Made by a program: the position numbers and the translations under genes
Shown: one piece after another, positions 1 through 8,442 of the stretch
Numbering within the stretch: position 1 is the first letter of the stretch
Layout: each line of letters begins with the position of its first letter
Source of the DNA: Terrabacter terrigena
GTDB lineage: Bacteria; Actinomycetota; Actinomycetes; Actinomycetales; Dermatophilaceae
Direction: 5' to 3'
Assembly: GCF_042676085.1 (NCBI RefSeq)
Contig: NZ_JBHTKH010000001.1
Location: 186,001-250,000, forward strand
Length of the DNA stretch: 64,000 nt
The notes under the pieces: model-generated
What the model was told of the DNA's origin: nothing
The model's database searches: none
Seen by the model: the letters and a program-made list of their open reading frames with translations, nothing else

Positions 1-1338
1 GCCCATGTCGCGGTACGGCAGCAGCACCGCGGCCAGGACGCCTACTCCGACGCAGGTGAGGAGCAGCCGCACCTGGGGGCCCACGCCCGTCTCGGGCCAC
101 AGGTCGCCGAAGAGTGAGTCGAGCAGCGGTTTGGGCGCGCCGACCGGCACGGTTCCCGGCGTCGCGGCCGGGGCGGGGCCCCCGCTCGGGTTCGTCGGGT
201 CGGGCGTCGAGCCTGCTGCGGCGGGGATCGGGACGGGCACGGCGGTCTCCTCGGTCGTCGGTCTGGTGCCGGCGGGGCTGCCGGTCGTGCCGGTAGCGGC
301 ATACGTGGTGGGGACGGGCGGGTGCTGCACCGGGGGCCGTGGAGCTCGCGGCAGCACGGCGCGGATGCGCGCCCCTTGCTCCCCCGGCGGGGTCGGCAAG
401 GCCACGAGCGAGCCGCCGTGGAGCTCGCACACCCAGCTCGCGATGGCGAGCCCGATGCCGGTGCCGCCGCCCGCGTCGTCCCCCGAACCGAACCGGTCGA
501 AGACCCGCTCGACGTGCTCCGGCGCGATGCCGGCGCCCTCGTCGGCCACGAGCAGCCACCACCGGTCCTCGCCCTCGGGTCCGGCGCTCACGGTGACCGT
601 GCCGCCCCTGGGGCTGTGCCGGTCGGCGTTGTCGAGCAGGTTGGCGAGCACCTGGTGCAGACGAGCGGCATCGGCGGTGACGGTGAGGCCTGCGGGCACG
701 TCGACGACGTGCACCGTGCCGCGACGCGAGACGCCGGCCTCCGCCACGGCCGTCTCGACGAGCTCACGGACGTGCACCCTCCCCAGGGCGAGCGGGACCC
801 GCCCGCCGTCGACGCGGCTGAGGTCGAGGAGGTCACCGACGAGCGCGCCGAGTCGCTCGGCCTGCGACAGGGCGGTGCGCAGCACCGCGTCGTCGGGGCG
901 CACCACGCCGTCGACGAGGTTCTCGAGCAGCGCCTGCTGCGCGGTGAGGGGCGTGCGCAGCTCGTGCGAGACGGTGGCGACGAGCTGGCGACGCTGGCGG
1001 TCCGCGTCGGCGAGGTCGGCGGCCATGGTGTTGAAGGCCGCCGAGAGTGTGCCCACCTCGTCGGTGGCCGTGGCCGTGACCCGTTGTGAGTAGTCTCCGG
1101 TCGCCATCCGTGACGCGGCAGCCGTCATCTCGCGCAGCGGCGAGGTCATGCCGCGGGCGAGCCACTGCGTGACCCCGAGCGCGGCGACCACCGTCACCGG
1201 GACCGTGAGCCAGACAGGCACCTCGGCCCGGTCGCCGATCTCGGAGACGAGGATCGCCGCGACGATGCTGCAAGCGACGAGCAGGCCCAGCTTCACCTTG
1301 ATCGAGCGGATGGCGTCGAGGGGCCGGTCGGTGTTCAC
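1..1338 (-). CDS. Sensor histidine kinase with extra C-terminal membrane part (partial, runs off left edge)
   Basis: Membrane histidine kinase that should phosphorylate the response regulator encoded just upstream in the same operon; only the first 446 codons are in the window. Two membrane helices (about residues 17-32 and 41-58) with a very short outer loop are followed by a HAMP-like segment (60-112), the HisKA box HELRTPL with phospho-acceptor His125, and an ATPase domain with N box NLLDNA (about 233) and G box GGGTGIGLAIA (about 290). Kinase homology ends near 325. About 90 residues rich in Pro, Thr and Ala follow, then a new hydrophobic helix (about 425-440) at the window edge, resembling the start of DUF4153/DUF4173-type membrane proteins (inference). 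The GTG start overlaps the regulator's stop (GTGA), which implies translational coupling. The stimulus is unknown. Confidence 0.88.
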   Translation of the reverse strand, partial: MNTDRPLDAIRSIKVKLGLLVACSIVAAILVSEIGDRAEVPVWLTVPVTVVAALGVTQWLARGMTSPLREMTAAASRMATGDYSQRVTATATDEVGTLSAAFNTMAADLADADRQRRQLVATVSHELRTPLTAQQALLENLVDGVVRPDDAVLRTALSQAERLGALVGDLLDLSRVDGGRVPLALGRVHVRELVETAVAEAGVSRRGTVHVVDVPAGLTVTADAARLHQVLANLLDNADRHSPRGGTVTVSAGPEGEDRWWLLVADEGAGIAPEHVERVFDRFGSGDDAGGGTGIGLAIASWVCELHGGSLVALPTPPGEQGARIRAVLPRAPRPPVQHPPVPTTYAATGTTGSPAGTRPTTEETAVPVPIPAAAGSTPDPTNPSGGPAPAATPGTVPVGAPKPLLDSLFGDLWPETGVGPQVRLLLTCVGVGVLAAVLLPYRDMG

Positions 1339-2132
1339 GGGGCCTCGTCCGCGCTCTGGGCGGCCCGCGAGCGATGCGGGCCGCCAGGGTCGACCGCGTC
1401 GGAGGGACCGGCGTCGTCGGCCTCGAGGGCGTAGCCGATGCCGTGCACCGTGCGCACGCGGCCGGCGCCGATCTTGGCGCGCAGGGACTTCACGTGGCTG
1501 TCGAGGGTGCGCGTGCCGCTCGCGTCGGCCCAGCCCCAGACCTCACGCATGAGCTCGTCGCGGCCGCGGACGGCGCCGGGCTCGGCCGCCATGGCGAGCA
1601 GCAGGTCGAACTCGAGCGGGGTCAGGTGCACCTCGCTCCCCCGCACCGAGACGCGCCGCGAGCCGCGGTCGACACCGACGTCGCCGACGGTCAGCACGGG
1701 CGGCTGCTCGGCTGCGAGCTCGCGGGCGCGCTCGACACGGCGCAGCAGGGCCCGGATGCGGGCGACGACCTCGCGCATGCGGAACGGCTTGGTGACGTAG
1801 TCGTCGGCGCCGACGCCGAGACCGACGAGCAGGTCGGTCTCGTCTGCGCGAGCTGTGAGCATGAGGACCGGCACCGGCCGCTCGGCCTGGATGCGGCGGC
1901 ACACCTCGAGCCCGTCGAAACCGGGCAGCATGAGGTCGAGCACGACGAGGTCTGGCGAGTGCTGGCCGTGGGCCTCGACGGCGCCAGGGCCGTCGAACGC
2001 CTGGACGACTCGGAACCCTTCTGCGACAAGGCGATCCGTGACTGCCTGGTTAATGGTCGGGTCGTCCTCGACCACGAGCAGCGTCGTCGGTGTGGCCGCG
2101 CTCTGCGGGCGCGACGGGGTCCCCTGGCTCAT
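1335..2132 (-). CDS. OmpR/PhoB-family response regulator
   Basis: DNA-binding response regulator, the partner of the histidine kinase that begins 4 bases before its stop. The receiver domain (about residues 17-130) has the acidic pair Asp23/Asp24, phospho-acceptor Asp66 in VVLDLMLPG, Thr93 and Lys115 in TKPF, so all catalytic positions are intact. A winged-helix output domain (about 150-240) carries LTPLEFDLL and the turn before RTVHGIGYAL, typical of OmpR/PhoB members. Both ends are extended: about 16 residues before the receiver and about 25 polar residues after the wing. The ATG start has only a short spacer of about 90 bases to the next leftward gene. The regulon cannot be read from the window. 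Confidence 0.93.
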   Translation of the reverse strand: MSQGTPSRPQSAATPTTLLVVEDDPTINQAVTDRLVAEGFRVVQAFDGPGAVEAHGQHSPDLVVLDLMLPGFDGLEVCRRIQAERPVPVLMLTARADETDLLVGLGVGADDYVTKPFRMREVVARIRALLRRVERARELAAEQPPVLTVGDVGVDRGSRRVSVRGSEVHLTPLEFDLLLAMAAEPGAVRGRDELMREVWGWADASGTRTLDSHVKSLRAKIGAGRVRTVHGIGYALEADDAGPSDAVDPGGPHRSRAAQSADEAP

Positions 2133-2223
2133 GCCACCGACTCTAGGAGCGTGCAGCCGGAGGGCGCGGGTGCGACGTGTGGAGATCGTGTGAAGGTCGC
2201 CGGGCGTATGCCGTCGCGCGAGG

Positions 2224-2805
2224 TCAACCCGACAGCCAGCGCCGGAACAGGCGCGTGACGAACGGCAGCAGCACGTACGTCATCCAGGGGGTGGCCACGA
2301 GCGTGGTGACGAGCACCCGCAGCACCGGTGGCCAGCCTCCGCTGAACGGCATGAGCAGGTAGGTCAGGGCGAGGCTCGTCGGGAAGAAGGCGAGCCAGAT
2401 GACGCTCGCCTGCTTCCACCTCGGCGGCGCGGTCGGGACCGCAGCGCCGGGCTCCTGCACCGAGCGTGAGGTCGGCTCGTCGAACCAGCCCTCGATGCCG
2501 GTGCGGTACTCCGTGCGGCGGTGTTCGACCAGGTCGGCTGCGGCGCGCAGCCAGCGGATCCGCTCGGGCGAACGCTCCCAGGTGTCGAGGTGCGCACGCG
2601 AGGCGAACCGGTAGAGCATGTGCCAGTCCTCGGCGCCGGAGCGCACCCAGCCCGCACCGAGGAAGCCGTCGAAACGCTCGGCCATCGACGTGCCGGCGTG
2701 CACCCACGCCTGCATGAGCAGCTCGTCCTCCGGCGCTGCCCGTCGGGTGATGGCGACGGTCAGGGGGCCGTCCGCCGCGATGGTGTCATCGACGGTGTTG
2801 CCCAT
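2224..2805 (-). CDS. Antibiotic-biosynthesis-monooxygenase-like domain protein with two membrane helices
   Basis: The N-terminal half (about residues 15-110) looks like an ABM/dimeric alpha-beta barrel domain: a beta strand ITRRAAPED, an aromatic and acidic helix, and the pattern WHMLYRFASRAHLDTWERSP that is common in these small heme- or quinone-binding folds. The C-terminal half has two hydrophobic helices (about 133-152 and 161-183) ending in a basic tail (RLFRRW), so it should sit in the membrane with the barrel in the cytoplasm. Proteins of this build are widespread in actinobacteria, but their substrate is not established. It lies between tsf and the response regulator, with separate spacers on each side, so it is probably not part of either operon. 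Confidence 0.75.
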   Translation of the reverse strand: MGNTVDDTIAADGPLTVAITRRAAPEDELLMQAWVHAGTSMAERFDGFLGAGWVRSGAEDWHMLYRFASRAHLDTWERSPERIRWLRAAADLVEHRRTEYRTGIEGWFDEPTSRSVQEPGAAVPTAPPRWKQASVIWLAFFPTSLALTYLLMPFSGGWPPVLRVLVTTLVATPWMTYVLLPFVTRLFRRWLSG

Positions 2806-2832
2806 GGGTCCTCCTCTGGCTCAACGATGTTC

Positions 2833-2901
2833 GTATGCCTGCCCCGAGGGCTCGTCCGGACGCGACGATGCCGGCCGCCCCGACGGGGCGACCGGCATAC
2901 G
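2833..2901. terminator. Nested inverted repeats downstream of tsf
   Basis: An inner hairpin pairs 2876-2881 with 2885-2890 (CGCCCC/GGGGCG, 3-base loop), extended by CCGG at 2871-2874 with CCGG at 2892-2895. An outer pair is made by GTATGCC at 2833-2839 and its exact reverse complement at 2894-2900. It lies just past the tsf stop on the leftward strand and has no U tract, as is common in high-GC bacteria. Terminator function is inferred from position and structure. Confidence 0.6.
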
Positions 2902-2958
2902 TCGTCGTGCTGCGCGGCCCGGGCTGCGCCGAACCGGCGGAGTCGGTGAGTCAGTGCC

Positions 2959-3789
2959 TCACTGGCCGACGCGGAAGCGCGCGAAGGACTTCGCCGAGGC
3001 GCCGCCCTCCTCGAGCACCTTCGCGACCGTCTTCTTCGGCTCCTTGGCGAACGGCTGCTCGAGCAGGACGTTCTCCTTGAAGAAGCCGTTGACGCGACCC
3101 TCGATGATCTTCGGCAGGGCTGCCTCGGGCTTGCCCTCCTCCTTGGCCGTGGCCTCGGCGACGCGACGCTCGTTCTCGACCGTCTCGGCCGGGACCTCGT
3201 CACGCGTGAGGACGGTCGGGCTGAACGCCGCGATGTGCATCGCGACGTCGCGGCCGACGGCCTCGTCGCCACCCTCGATCGCGACGAGGACACCGATCTG
3301 CGCAGGCAGGTCGGGGCTCGTCTTGTGGAGGTAGGAGACGACCTTGTCTCCCTCGAGCCGCGCCACGCGGCGGATCTCGATCTTCTCGCCGATGGTCGCG
3401 TTGGCCTCGTCGATGAGCTCCTGGACGGTCTTGCCGTCCTCGAGCGTGCTCTTGAGGAGCGAGTCGGCGTCGGTGGCGCCGGCCGAGACGGCCTGCGCGA
3501 GGACCTGGTCGGCGAGGGCGATGAACTTCTCGCCCTTCGCGACGAAGTCGGTCTCGCAGTTGACCTCGACCAGGGTGCCGACGCCATCGGTGGCCGAAGC
3601 CGCCACGAGACCGTTGGAGGCCGAACGGCCCTCACGCTTCGTGACGCCCTTGAGGCCCTTGACGCGCAGGATCTCGACAGCCTTGGCGCGGTCGCCGTCG
3701 GCCTCGTCGAGCGCCTTCTTGACGTCCATCATGCCGGCGCCGGTCTGCTCGCGCAGCGCCTTGATGTCAGCGGCGGTGTAGTTCGCCAT
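2959..3789 (-). CDS. tsf: Translation elongation factor Ts
   Basis: EF-Ts is the nucleotide exchange factor that releases GDP from EF-Tu in the cytoplasm. The start YTAADIKALREQTGAGMMD is the conserved UBA-like N-terminal domain with the TGAGMMDCK-type core, followed by KKALDEADGD. The core domain shows LVEVNCETDFVAK (about residues 74-86), the exact EF-Ts signature that contacts EF-Tu. At 276 residues it has the usual length. It follows rpsB by 59 bases on the same strand, the standard rpsB-tsf operon. The pyrH-frr genes that usually come next are not here; an ABM-domain protein follows instead after a terminator-like repeat. Confidence 0.98.
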   Translation of the reverse strand: MANYTAADIKALREQTGAGMMDVKKALDEADGDRAKAVEILRVKGLKGVTKREGRSASNGLVAASATDGVGTLVEVNCETDFVAKGEKFIALADQVLAQAVSAGATDADSLLKSTLEDGKTVQELIDEANATIGEKIEIRRVARLEGDKVVSYLHKTSPDLPAQIGVLVAIEGGDEAVGRDVAMHIAAFSPTVLTRDEVPAETVENERRVAEATAKEEGKPEAALPKIIEGRVNGFFKENVLLEQPFAKEPKKTVAKVLEEGGASAKSFARFRVGQ

Positions 3790-3848
3790 GCTCTGTATCG
3801 CTCTTTCCGTCAGATGTGGATGACTCGAACTGGCTGGGAGAGAAGGAC

Positions 3849-4760
3849 TCAGGCCTTCTCGGCAGCAGCCTCGGCCGGAGCCTCGGTGGTCTCGGCGGCG
3901 GGGGCCTCGGCAGCAGGCGCCTCGGCAGCGGGAGCCTCGGCAGCAGGCGCCTCAGCAGCAGGCGCCTCAGCGGCGGGAGCCTCGGTCGCGGCGGCGGCGT
4001 CGGCGTAGAGCTCGCGCTCCCACTCGGCCAGCGGCTCCTCGGCCTGCGTGTCGGAGCCGGACTTGCCGGACGAGCGCTGGACGAGACCGTCGGCGACGGC
4101 GTCGGCGATGACCCGCGTCAGCAGCGTGACGGAGCGGATCGCGTCGTCGTTGCCGGGGATCTTGTAGTCGACCTCGTCAGGGTCGCAGTTGGTGTCGAGG
4201 ATCGCGATGACCGGCAGGCCGAGCTTGCGCGCCTCGTCGACCGCGAGGTGCTCCTTCTTCGTGTCGACGATCCAGACGGCCGAGGGGACCTTGGCCATCG
4301 TGCGGATGCCGCCGAGGGTCTTCTCCAGCTTGTCCTTCTCGCGCTTGAGGATGAGCAGCTCCTTCTTCGTGTAGCCCGAGCCGGCCACGTCGTCGAAGTT
4401 CAGCTCCTCGAGCTCCTTGAGGCGCGTGAGGCGCTTGGAGATCGTCTGGAAGTTGGTGAGCATGCCACCGAGCCAGCGGTGGTTGACGTACGGCATGCCG
4501 ACGCGCGTCGCCTGCTCGGCGATGGGCTCCTGGGCCTGCTTCTTCGTGCCGACGAAGAGGATCGTGCCGCCGTGGGCGACGGTCTCCTTGACGAAGTCGT
4601 ACGCGTTGTTGATGTACGTCAGCGACTGCTGCAGGTCGATGATGTAGATGCCGTTGCGCTCGGTCATGATGAAGCGCTTCATCTTGGGGTTCCAGCGACG
4701 GGTCTGGTGCCCGAAGTGGACGCCGCTCTCGAGGAGCTGGCGCATGGTGACGACGGCCAT
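3849..4760 (-). CDS. rpsB: 30S ribosomal protein S2 with Ala/Pro/Glu-rich tail
   Basis: Small-subunit protein S2. The start with VTMRQLLESGVHFGHQTRRW and the segments GTKKQAQEPI and VDTKKEHLAVDEA are diagnostic for S2. The conserved body ends near residue 245; the remaining 58 or so residues are a low-complexity tail made largely of EAPAA units, encoded by 15-base repeats. Such tails occur in several actinobacterial S2 proteins and have no known function. A 276-base spacer separates it from the divergent membrane protein gene, so the rpsB-tsf promoter and leader lie there. Confidence 0.98.
   Translation of the reverse strand: MAVVTMRQLLESGVHFGHQTRRWNPKMKRFIMTERNGIYIIDLQQSLTYINNAYDFVKETVAHGGTILFVGTKKQAQEPIAEQATRVGMPYVNHRWLGGMLTNFQTISKRLTRLKELEELNFDDVAGSGYTKKELLILKREKDKLEKTLGGIRTMAKVPSAVWIVDTKKEHLAVDEARKLGLPVIAILDTNCDPDEVDYKIPGNDDAIRSVTLLTRVIADAVADGLVQRSSGKSGSDTQAEEPLAEWERELYADAAAATEAPAAEAPAAEAPAAEAPAAEAPAAEAPAAETTEAPAEAAAEKA
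3904..3978. repeat. Five 15-bp tandem units inside the 3' end of rpsB
   Basis: Five 15-base units (starts at 3904, 3919, 3934, 3949 and 3964), each a variant of GCCTCGGCAGCAGGC, encode EAPAA repeats in the S2 tail on the minus strand. Units differ only at a few third positions, so the array may vary in copy number between strains by slippage (inference). Confidence 0.85.
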
Positions 4761-5036
4761 GCCGTGTTCTCCCTTGTTCCGTGGTTGTCAGTTGTCCGCG
4801 AGGCGCGTCACCGCTGGTCGGTCACGTGCGTGCACGTGCCGCCCTTCGGCATACCGCCCCACTCCTGGCGCCTGACGCACCCCGCCCCACCCGGAGGTGG
4901 GGACTGCCGTGGTGCGACCCGGTCCGGAAACCGGCAGAAGACGCGCGAATTACGGTCGCGCGTGACGAGCACACGTGACCGCCGTCCATCGTACGGCCTG
5001 ACCCGGGTGGTGGAGAAATCGGAGCGACCAGACACA
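4761..5036. promoter_or_regulatory. Divergent spacer: rpsB leader and start region of the membrane protein gene
   Basis: This 276-base spacer separates two divergent genes. A GC-rich hairpin pairs CCCCACC at 4885-4891 with GGTGGGG at 4896-4902 and would lie in the rpsB 5' leader, where S2 operons are often autoregulated. A copy of CGGCATAC lies at 4847-4854. On the minus strand TACGAT near 4990 could be a -10 element, but I find no convincing -35, so the promoter is not assigned. Confidence 0.35.
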
Positions 5037-6974
5037 ATGGCCGGCATGGTGCAGTGGCTGGCGACGATCCCGGCCTTCGTCGTCCTCTCGACCGTGCTCC
5101 TGCTCCCGGGCTGGCTCGTCGTGCGTGCCCTGGGCGCGCGAGGAATCGAGGCCCTGGCCGTGTCCCCCGCCGTGTCGACCGGCCTCATCGCCGCCTTCGC
5201 GACCGTTGCCCAACGCGCAGGGCTGCGCTGGGGGCTGCTGCCGCTGCTCGTCGTGACCCTCGTGTCGGTCGGCGTCGCGATGCTCGGCATGCGGCTCTTC
5301 AGCCGGCACGACCCGGAGCTCGGTGCCGCGAGGCGGTTCCTGGGACGCCCGCGCCCTGACGCGGTCGTCGCGATGGCCATCGGCGTCGTGCTGGCACTGG
5401 CGACGATCCTGCCGGCCATCGGTCGGCCCGACGAGCTCGTCGACAGCCCGGACGCCGTCTACCACCTCGACCGCATCCGCACCTTCCTCGAGACCGGCAA
5501 CTACTCGATCGTCAACCCGACCTTCTACCCCAACGGGTTCCACGCGTGGATCGCCACGAGCCTGCTGCCGGGGGTCGCCGACGTCCTGCCGGGCACGAAC
5601 GTCGCCACCGTCGTGCTGGCCGCCGTCGTCTGGCCCGTGGGCTGCGTCGCCCTCGTGCGCCACGCGCTGGGCACCTCCCGCCTCGTCACGTATGCCGCCG
5701 CGTTCGCCTCCGCCGCCTTCATCGCGTTCCCCACGACCCTCCTCGGGTGGGGGGTGCTGTGGCCCAACCTCATGGCGACCGCGCTCACCCCCGGCGCGCT
5801 GGCGCTCATGCTGCAGGCCGCGCGGTCGAAGCGCATCGGGCAGTGGCTCGGCTTCGCCGCCGCCCTTCCCGGTCTGGCACTCGTCCAGCCGAACGCCCTC
5901 GTGGCCCTCGTCCTGTTCGCGCTCGTCTGGTTCGTCGCCGCCCGCCTGCGGGCCGGGCTGCTGCACCACCTGCCATGGGTCGCGGTGTCCCGCGACCTCG
6001 CGGTCGTGGCCGTCGTCGCCGTCGGCGGCCTCGTGGCAGCGCCCGTCGTCTCCGAGCGCCTCGCCTCGACCCAGTCCTACGCATGGAACGACCGCGTCTC
6101 CATCTGGACGGCGCTCGTCGAGGTCGTCGGCGGCAGGCTCCAGATCGCGAGCGTGCTGTGGGGCCTCGTGGTGCTGCTCGCCCTCGGTGTCGCGTGGATC
6201 GCCGTGCGGGCGCGGGCTGCGATCCCGGTCGTCGCGATGTGGTTGGCGTGCGTCGTCCTCTACGTGATGGCGGCGTCCTCGACCGCCTCGTGGACGGCAC
6301 TCGTCACCGGCTACTGGTACAACGACAAGGTCCGCCTGGCCGCCCTGGCCGCGGTCCCGGGCGTCGTGCTCGTCGCGGCGGCGGCGCCTGCGCTGCGCGA
6401 GCTGCTCCGCCGCGCGCCGCGCGTGGGGGCCCGGCTCGAGGCCCGACCCGTCGCCACCGCGATCGTGGCCGTGGTCGTCCTGCCGCTGGTCACCCTCGGG
6501 CTCAACGGGACCACCCGTCACCGGATGCTCACGGGCTTCTTCCAGCCCGGCTCCCCCGACCGGGTCATCCTCGGCTTCGAAGGGCAGGAGTCGCTGCGCC
6601 GCCTCAATGCCGTGATCCCCGCCGGCCAGGGCGTCGTCGGCCGGCCCGAGAACGGCACACCCCTCATGTGGGCTCTCTTCGGCACCAACACCCTCTACCG
6701 GTCGATCCCCATCCCCACGACCGGAGACGAGATCCTCATCGGCACCGGCTTCGACAACCTGGCCGGCCGACCCGACGTGTGCGACGCTCTGGCCCGCCAC
6801 GACATCCGCTGGGCGATCGACTCGAGCCACGTCTACTGGCTCGACCGGCCCGAACGCAGCTCCGGCCTGAAGGACCTCGCGTCCAACGACGGCGTCGAGG
6901 CGGTCAGGACGGACGGCGCCTACACCCTCTACCGCATCACCGGGTGCGGTCTCGCGGACCGCTCGCCCGCCTGA
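5037..6974 (+). CDS. Polytopic membrane protein, DUF6541/GT-C-like
   Basis: About 645 residues with a dozen or so membrane helices and a C-terminal outside domain. The first large loop (about residues 130-180) carries DSPDAVYHLDRIRTF and FYPNGFHAW, the conserved region of the DUF6541 family. An acidic residue in the first outside loop followed by His is typical of GT-C glycosyltransferases that use lipid-linked sugars, so a role in cell-surface glycan transfer is plausible, though not proven. The open frame extends far upstream, but the protein-like sequence begins at MAGMVQWLATIP; the ATG at 5037 has GGAG about 12 bases upstream, and ATG 5046 is the alternative. The gene ends in a 14-bp duplication that repeats the stop codon. 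Confidence 0.72.
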   Translation: MAGMVQWLATIPAFVVLSTVLLLPGWLVVRALGARGIEALAVSPAVSTGLIAAFATVAQRAGLRWGLLPLLVVTLVSVGVAMLGMRLFSRHDPELGAARRFLGRPRPDAVVAMAIGVVLALATILPAIGRPDELVDSPDAVYHLDRIRTFLETGNYSIVNPTFYPNGFHAWIATSLLPGVADVLPGTNVATVVLAAVVWPVGCVALVRHALGTSRLVTYAAAFASAAFIAFPTTLLGWGVLWPNLMATALTPGALALMLQAARSKRIGQWLGFAAALPGLALVQPNALVALVLFALVWFVAARLRAGLLHHLPWVAVSRDLAVVAVVAVGGLVAAPVVSERLASTQSYAWNDRVSIWTALVEVVGGRLQIASVLWGLVVLLALGVAWIAVRARAAIPVVAMWLACVVLYVMAASSTASWTALVTGYWYNDKVRLAALAAVPGVVLVAAAAPALRELLRRAPRVGARLEARPVATAIVAVVVLPLVTLGLNGTTRHRMLTGFFQPGSPDRVILGFEGQESLRRLNAVIPAGQGVVGRPENGTPLMWALFGTNTLYRSIPIPTTGDEILIGTGFDNLAGRPDVCDALARHDIRWAIDSSHVYWLDRPERSSGLKDLASNDGVEAVRTDGAYTLYRITGCGLADRSPA

Positions 6975-6988
6975 GCTCGCCCGCCTGA
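6961..6988. repeat. 14-bp perfect tandem duplication over a stop codon
   Basis: GCTCGCCCGCCTGA at 6961-6974 is repeated exactly at 6975-6988. The first copy contains the last codons and TGA stop of the membrane protein gene; the second copy carries a second TGA in the trailer. Confidence 0.9.
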
Positions 6989-7169
6989 GCGCACCCGCCC
7001 GACCGCACGCGACGGCAGCCACGAGCGGACTGCCTACCCAGGTGCGTCGATGCGTAACACTTCGTCGCCGCGACCGATGGTGCAGGTGCAGCCCCCACCG
7101 AGACCCCTGACCTGGTGGGTGCTGCCGGTTCGCGGCACGCCCCCCTCCACAGCTCCCCGCGAACCCACG

Positions 7170-7201
7170 AGAGCCCCCGCCCCCTACCGGGCGGGGGCTC
7201 T
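7170..7201. terminator. Strong GC-rich hairpin
   Basis: A perfect 13-bp stem pairs 7170-7182 (AGAGCCCCCGCCC) with 7189-7201 across a 6-base loop. It lies about 195 bases after the membrane protein gene and 56 bases before the aminotransferase gene on the same strand. Best read as a terminator isolating the two genes; there is no U tract. Confidence 0.7.
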
Positions 7202-7257
7202 GGTGACTCCGCGGCCTGCCCGGGCAGCGCGCCTGTGGCCGTGGATACGCTCGGGCC

Positions 7258-8421
7258 ATGGCCACGCCGCTCATCGCACGCATGCAGCCCTTCGGCACGA
7301 CGATCTTCGCCGAGATGTCGGCGCTCGCGACGAGCACCGGCAGCATCAACCTCGGGCAGGGTTTCCCCGACACCGACGGCCCGGCCGAGATGCTGGCGGC
7401 GGCGACGGCCGCCATCGAGGGTGGTCGCAACCAGTACCCGCCGGGTCCCGGTGTGCCGGAGCTGCTCGACGCGGTCGCCGCCCACCAGCAGCGCTTCTAC
7501 GGCATCGCGGTCGACCCCCGCTCGCAGGTGCTCGTGACGGCCGGCGCGACCGAGGCCATCGCGGCGGTCGTCCTGGCGCTCTGCGAGCCGGGCGACGAGG
7601 TGGTCACGTTCGAGCCCTACTACGACTCGTATGCCGCCACCATCGCCCTCGCCGGCGCCACCCGCCGCACCTCCGTGCTCCGCTTCCCCGACTTCTCCGT
7701 CGACGAGGCGTCGATCCGGGCCGCCTTCTCGTCGCGCACCAGGCTCGTGCTGCTCAACACCCCGCACAACCCGACCGGGAAGGTGTTCACCCGCGAGGAG
7801 CTGGAGCTGGTCGCGGCACTGGCTCGCGAGCACGACGCCTGGGTCGTCACCGACGAGGTCTACGAACACCTGGTGTTCGACGACGCCGAGCACGTCCCGA
7901 TGGCGACCCTGCCCGGGATGTTCGACCGCACCATCACCATCTCCTCGGCAGGCAAGACCTTCTCGGCGACCGGCTGGAAGGTCGGCTGGCTCTCGGGACC
8001 GGTCGAGGCCGTGGCGGCCGCGCGCACTGTCAAGCAGTTCCTCACCTACGTGGCGTCGGGACCGTTCCAGCCCGCGGTGGCGCTGGCGCTCGGGCTCGGC
8101 GACCCCGTGTATGCCGGCCTGCGCGACTCGCTCCAGGCGAAGCGCGACCTGCTGTGCTCGGCCCTCGAGGCGTCCGGGCTCGAGGTGTCGCGGCCATCGG
8201 GCACCTACTTCGTCATCGCCGACGCCGCCCCGCTGGGTGCCGTCGACGGGCTGGAGTTCGCCCGGCGGCTGCCCGGGATCACCGGCGTCGTCGGCGTGCC
8301 GGTGTCCGTCTTCCACGACGACGAGGACGCCGCTCGCACCCTGGTCCGGTTCGCCTTCTGCAAGAAGGACGACGTGCTGCGCGAGGCGAGTCGCCGGCTG
8401 GCGGCGGCCGGCCGGTCCTGA
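7258..8421 (+). CDS. dapC: PLP-dependent aminotransferase, DapC-like
   Basis: Class I/II fold-type I aminotransferase of 387 residues. Motifs in order: NLGQGFPDTDGP (about 31-42), NQYPPGPG (substrate-binding loop), GATEAIAAVVLAL, NTPHNPTGKVF (PLP-binding Asn), TDEVYEHLVF, and SSAGKTFSATGWKVGW with the PLP lysine at 233. The sequence closely follows mycobacterial Rv0858c, described as N-succinyldiaminopimelate aminotransferase of the lysine/peptidoglycan diaminopimelate route; the same subfamily includes kynurenine and methionine aminotransferases, so the exact substrate is open. ATG 7258 is the natural start, 6 residues before MQPFGTT. It stands alone between a terminator hairpin and an M23 gene. 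Confidence 0.8.
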   Translation: MATPLIARMQPFGTTIFAEMSALATSTGSINLGQGFPDTDGPAEMLAAATAAIEGGRNQYPPGPGVPELLDAVAAHQQRFYGIAVDPRSQVLVTAGATEAIAAVVLALCEPGDEVVTFEPYYDSYAATIALAGATRRTSVLRFPDFSVDEASIRAAFSSRTRLVLLNTPHNPTGKVFTREELELVAALAREHDAWVVTDEVYEHLVFDDAEHVPMATLPGMFDRTITISSAGKTFSATGWKVGWLSGPVEAVAAARTVKQFLTYVASGPFQPAVALALGLGDPVYAGLRDSLQAKRDLLCSALEASGLEVSRPSGTYFVIADAAPLGAVDGLEFARRLPGITGVVGVPVSVFHDDEDAARTLVRFAFCKKDDVLREASRRLAAAGRS

Positions 8422-8442
8422 CGGGCTGCCCACGCGCGCTGT

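Noticed and set aside
5..1093. 362-codon rightward frame opposite the histidine kinase
   Set aside because: The minus strand encodes a full kinase with all motifs; the plus frame is Ser/Arg/Thr-rich without any domain and is a GC-bias shadow.
4950..7430. 826-codon leftward frame opposite the DUF6541 membrane protein gene
   Set aside because: Composition (Gly/Arg/Asp/His-rich, no hydrophobic core) is that of the antisense of a membrane protein gene; the plus strand has a clear protein.
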